A stretch of 8,969 bases of DNA from Candidatus Eiseniibacteriota bacterium (lineage in GTDB: Bacteria > JAFGKV01): positions 1 to 8,969 of the forward strand of contig JALOPK010000116.1 of the NCBI GenBank assembly GCA_025453925.1, given 5' to 3'. This document shows, one piece after another, positions 8,001-8,969 of this stretch. Within the stretch, counting starts at the first letter, position 1. Each line of letters begins with the position of its first letter. The position numbers and the translations under genes were made by a program. The notes below the pieces were generated by a model. That model ran no database searches and was not told the DNA's origin. It was given only the letters and a program-made list of their open reading frames with translations.

Positions 8001-8047
8001 TCCTGGGCGTCACCTTTCTCCTTCCGGGGCTTCACAGCTACGGCTAG
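5021..8047 (+). CDS. ccsBA: Fused System II cytochrome c synthetase CcsBA (ResB-CcsA)
   Basis: This 1008-residue membrane protein carries heme across the cytoplasmic membrane and attaches it to CXXCH motifs of apocytochromes c. The ResB/CcsB half has membrane segments near residues 8-28, 43-63 and 73-93, the last with His79 at the position of the known transmembrane heme ligand. A large external domain follows, ending in the ResB-like VRTNSPARYRGWRIYQS (478-494), then another membrane segment (519-538). The joint contains a signal-peptide-like stretch (541-559), then DEGRLKPLETLA (569-580), a motif seen just before CcsA in fused homologues. The CcsA half has about seven further membrane segments, external His882, the WWD motif WGRYWGWDPKEVW (942-954), His967 in a membrane helix, and His1005 in the terminal GLHSYG. 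All four expected histidines are present, so it looks functional. The ATG follows AGAGGA by four bases; ATG 5036 lacks a ribosome binding site. It is divergent from the exported protein gene. Confidence 0.93.
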   Translation: MVRVLMSLKTTAGFLLVIAAVLGTITVLEAREGADGTGSTFHLYGSWWLFVLLAMLFAQLTACLATRRLLRAPALLAAHAGLGLLLVGAFLTARGSERGVVYLAEGEVTNLLRTPGRLGVEIARGDSVVGRTLLRRVDRAQAGVTYALADAGTATLIRFLPSSRVRNVLRPRDDEMGAPGVSLYVPTPHGSETVVLAEGWAEDAQIGEAHLALGPPEPMPQFPLLVIRGDSVALERELRLPEDIGDAFEAGRFTATILDYSPDFKVGVARSDGPPVNPALRVALASAGAASETLWVFSKFPGFARPRTQGLTAIEFMMPSGSEEALNLSHVGGMWRFRHTTAGTETEGACAEGDTFFVFAAPSVRIPLVVHRLLSQSEVVPEVESAPDAPTAPAAVQFAFASFEEPVWLIEGGPEVVVPGSDGEPIALSLTSTATLPFWLALDDARREDYPNSAIPRVYESVVRIGPSPDSVSAPVRVRTNSPARYRGWRIYQSEFGADADDDVEWSGLQVARDPGATAAFAGVLALTLGLLGHIARIGRRALPVLVLAMVSTPGVSFADPLSHLVVSDEGRLKPLETLARDVELQLGVTFAGDPVAGLLDVAFHTATSESTPLITVDEPLASALGLAFGRGIPLVEIQGRRRGLERLAAAGDEDIGRRARAVLGAIERLGTLEDLMAIAPGTDTGSWWVPPTQAACPAWAVQRWASFREHYRAGRTREAGEEARALVREQRARLGQLLPAPFPIALEVWWRRVDPPRWLPWWAAVWCLAHGSTLARGARSRGALLLPVAMVAAFNAAAVVTWAAYAGRLPLLNSWEVYFLVLALVPALGLAVHCGTGLHPVSAVALGLTLIGGIGLRFLPASARIVRPPVAILQSGWREVHILSTMTAYASLFLVTGLCATLLVRPAQREIQRLARRILLVGIWLLGVGIATGAAWAHEAWGRYWGWDPKEVWALVAWLVFVGAAHARAGGAGATRGWAVLVILGFAALLFTFLGVTFLLPGLHSYG

Positions 8048-8126
8048 ATGCCCGGCACCGCACCATGACGGCAGTCGAATGCGATCGTATGTGTGAATCC
8101 GAGTACGTAGGAACCGAGTTCAGGGC

Positions 8127-8969
8127 GTGAACAAACAGGCCGACATCACGCTGGTGCATCTGCAGGGCCCCGCGCCGGTGGTGTCTGCACCCCTCGGCTG
8201 CCTCTGCCTGCTTTCGGCGCTGGAGGCGGCCGGCATCAGGGCGGAGTTTCGCGACTACCAGCTCGGGGATGGTCCGTCGTTCGAACACGGTGACCTGGTC
8301 CGTTTCATCAGCGATGACTCGGCGGGCATCATCGGCATCAGCGCCATGGTTAATGTGCTGCCGCACCTGGTGTCGGCGCTTCGTGAGATTCGAATGGCCC
8401 GCCCGGACAAGAAGATCATTCTGGGAGGCCCGGGCCCGGCCTCGGTGGCGGCATCACTGCTGGCCGAATACCCCGTTGCCGACGTCATAGTGCGGGGGGA
8501 AGGCGAGGTCACGCTCCCCGCCGTCGTGCACGCACTGGCCGGCGGCCGGGATCCGGCCGTGATCCCCGGGGTGGTATGCCGCTCGACAGCCGGCATCGTA
8601 CAGCGCACCGGGCCCGGCCGCATCACCGAACTCGACCACCTTCCCCTGCCCGCCTTCCATCGTGTCGACTTCACCCGGTACAACGGTGCGGTGCCCCTCG
8701 AACTCACCAGAGGGTGCCCGTTCACCTGCGCGTTCTGCGAGACCAGCGCATTCTGGGGGAGGGAAGTCCGTCACTACTCGCCGGAGCGGGTCGCACGGTC
8801 CGCCTTTGCCGTGGCGGAGCGAACGGGGCGGACTCAGTTCGGTTTCGTGGATGACACCTTCGGCCTGGACCGCGACCGGGCCGAGCGGCTGATCGATCTC
8901 TTCGCCGGCACGGGCATCACGTGGACCTGCTCCACCCGGGTCGAGCGACTGAACGAATCCTGGGTGGGG
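8127..8969 (+). CDS. B12-binding radical SAM protein (partial, runs off the right edge)
   Basis: This frame has no stop before the window ends, giving 281 codons of a protein whose relatives usually have 450-600. The first 150 or so residues resemble a cobalamin-binding Rossmann domain: strand ITLVHL, APLGCLCLLSALEAAGI (21-37), GGPGP (100-104) and VRGEGEVTLPAVV (122-134). No DxHxxG is seen, which is common in this class. The radical SAM domain begins at LTRGCPFTCAFC, with Cys197, Cys201 and Cys204 forming CxxxCxxC for the 4Fe-4S cluster that cleaves S-adenosylmethionine. FVDDTFGLDRDRAERL (240-255) and TCSTRVERL follow as in the family. Members perform methylations, ring closures or other radical steps on varied substrates, so the reaction cannot be named. 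The GTG start is the only start codon between the in-frame stop at 8094-8096 and the first strand; its ribosome binding site is poor. It may be read with ccsBA, 79 bases upstream. Confidence 0.88.
   Translation, partial: MNKQADITLVHLQGPAPVVSAPLGCLCLLSALEAAGIRAEFRDYQLGDGPSFEHGDLVRFISDDSAGIIGISAMVNVLPHLVSALREIRMARPDKKIILGGPGPASVAASLLAEYPVADVIVRGEGEVTLPAVVHALAGGRDPAVIPGVVCRSTAGIVQRTGPGRITELDHLPLPAFHRVDFTRYNGAVPLELTRGCPFTCAFCETSAFWGREVRHYSPERVARSAFAVAERTGRTQFGFVDDTFGLDRDRAERLIDLFAGTGITWTCSTRVERLNESWVG

Overview
The window is GC-rich bacterial DNA (about two-thirds G+C by eye) with four complete protein genes, a fifth that runs off the right edge, and short gaps between genes. No rRNA, tRNA, CRISPR array or insertion sequence is visible. 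The organism is probably a diderm bacterium outside the well-studied groups. It matures c-type cytochromes with a fused System II protein (CcsBA), exports a protein with a Sec-type leader, and carries a very large ATPase regulator with SARP/BTAD domains. High-GC phyla such as Gemmatimonadota, Acidobacteriota or candidate phyla would fit, but nothing here fixes the phylum.

Left part (1-3989, plus strand): about 200 bases of upstream DNA hold a strong small hairpin (84-108) and an operator-like cluster of one inverted and two direct heptamers (121-161). A two-gene operon follows. The first gene encodes a small class I SAM-dependent methyltransferase with a TTG start behind a clean GGAGGT. The second overlaps it by four bases (GTGA) and encodes a 1059-residue regulator: a MalT-like STAND ATPase, a helical-repeat middle, and a C-terminal SARP winged helix plus BTAD domain. 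The direct heptamers upstream have the 7-bp unit and 11-bp period that SARP proteins are known to bind, so autoregulation is a testable idea.

Middle part (3990-5020): a minus-strand gene converges on the regulator and encodes an unrecognised exported protein of 199 residues. It is divergent from the next gene, and the 295-bp space between them holds a plausible promoter for each direction.

Right part (5021-8969, plus strand): a 1008-residue CcsBA (ResB-CcsA fusion), the membrane synthetase that carries heme outward and attaches it to apocytochromes c, has all four expected histidines and the tryptophan-rich WWD motif. After a 79-base gap comes a B12-binding radical SAM protein with a complete CxxxCxxC cluster motif, cut by the window edge at codon 281. 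No substrate cytochrome (CXXCH protein) lies in the window.

The genes do not form one obvious pathway. The methyltransferase and regulator belong together by translational coupling; the CcsBA and radical SAM genes may share a transcript. The points most worth a second look are the operator-like repeats before the methyltransferase-regulator operon, the regulator's domain order, and the unassigned radical SAM enzyme.
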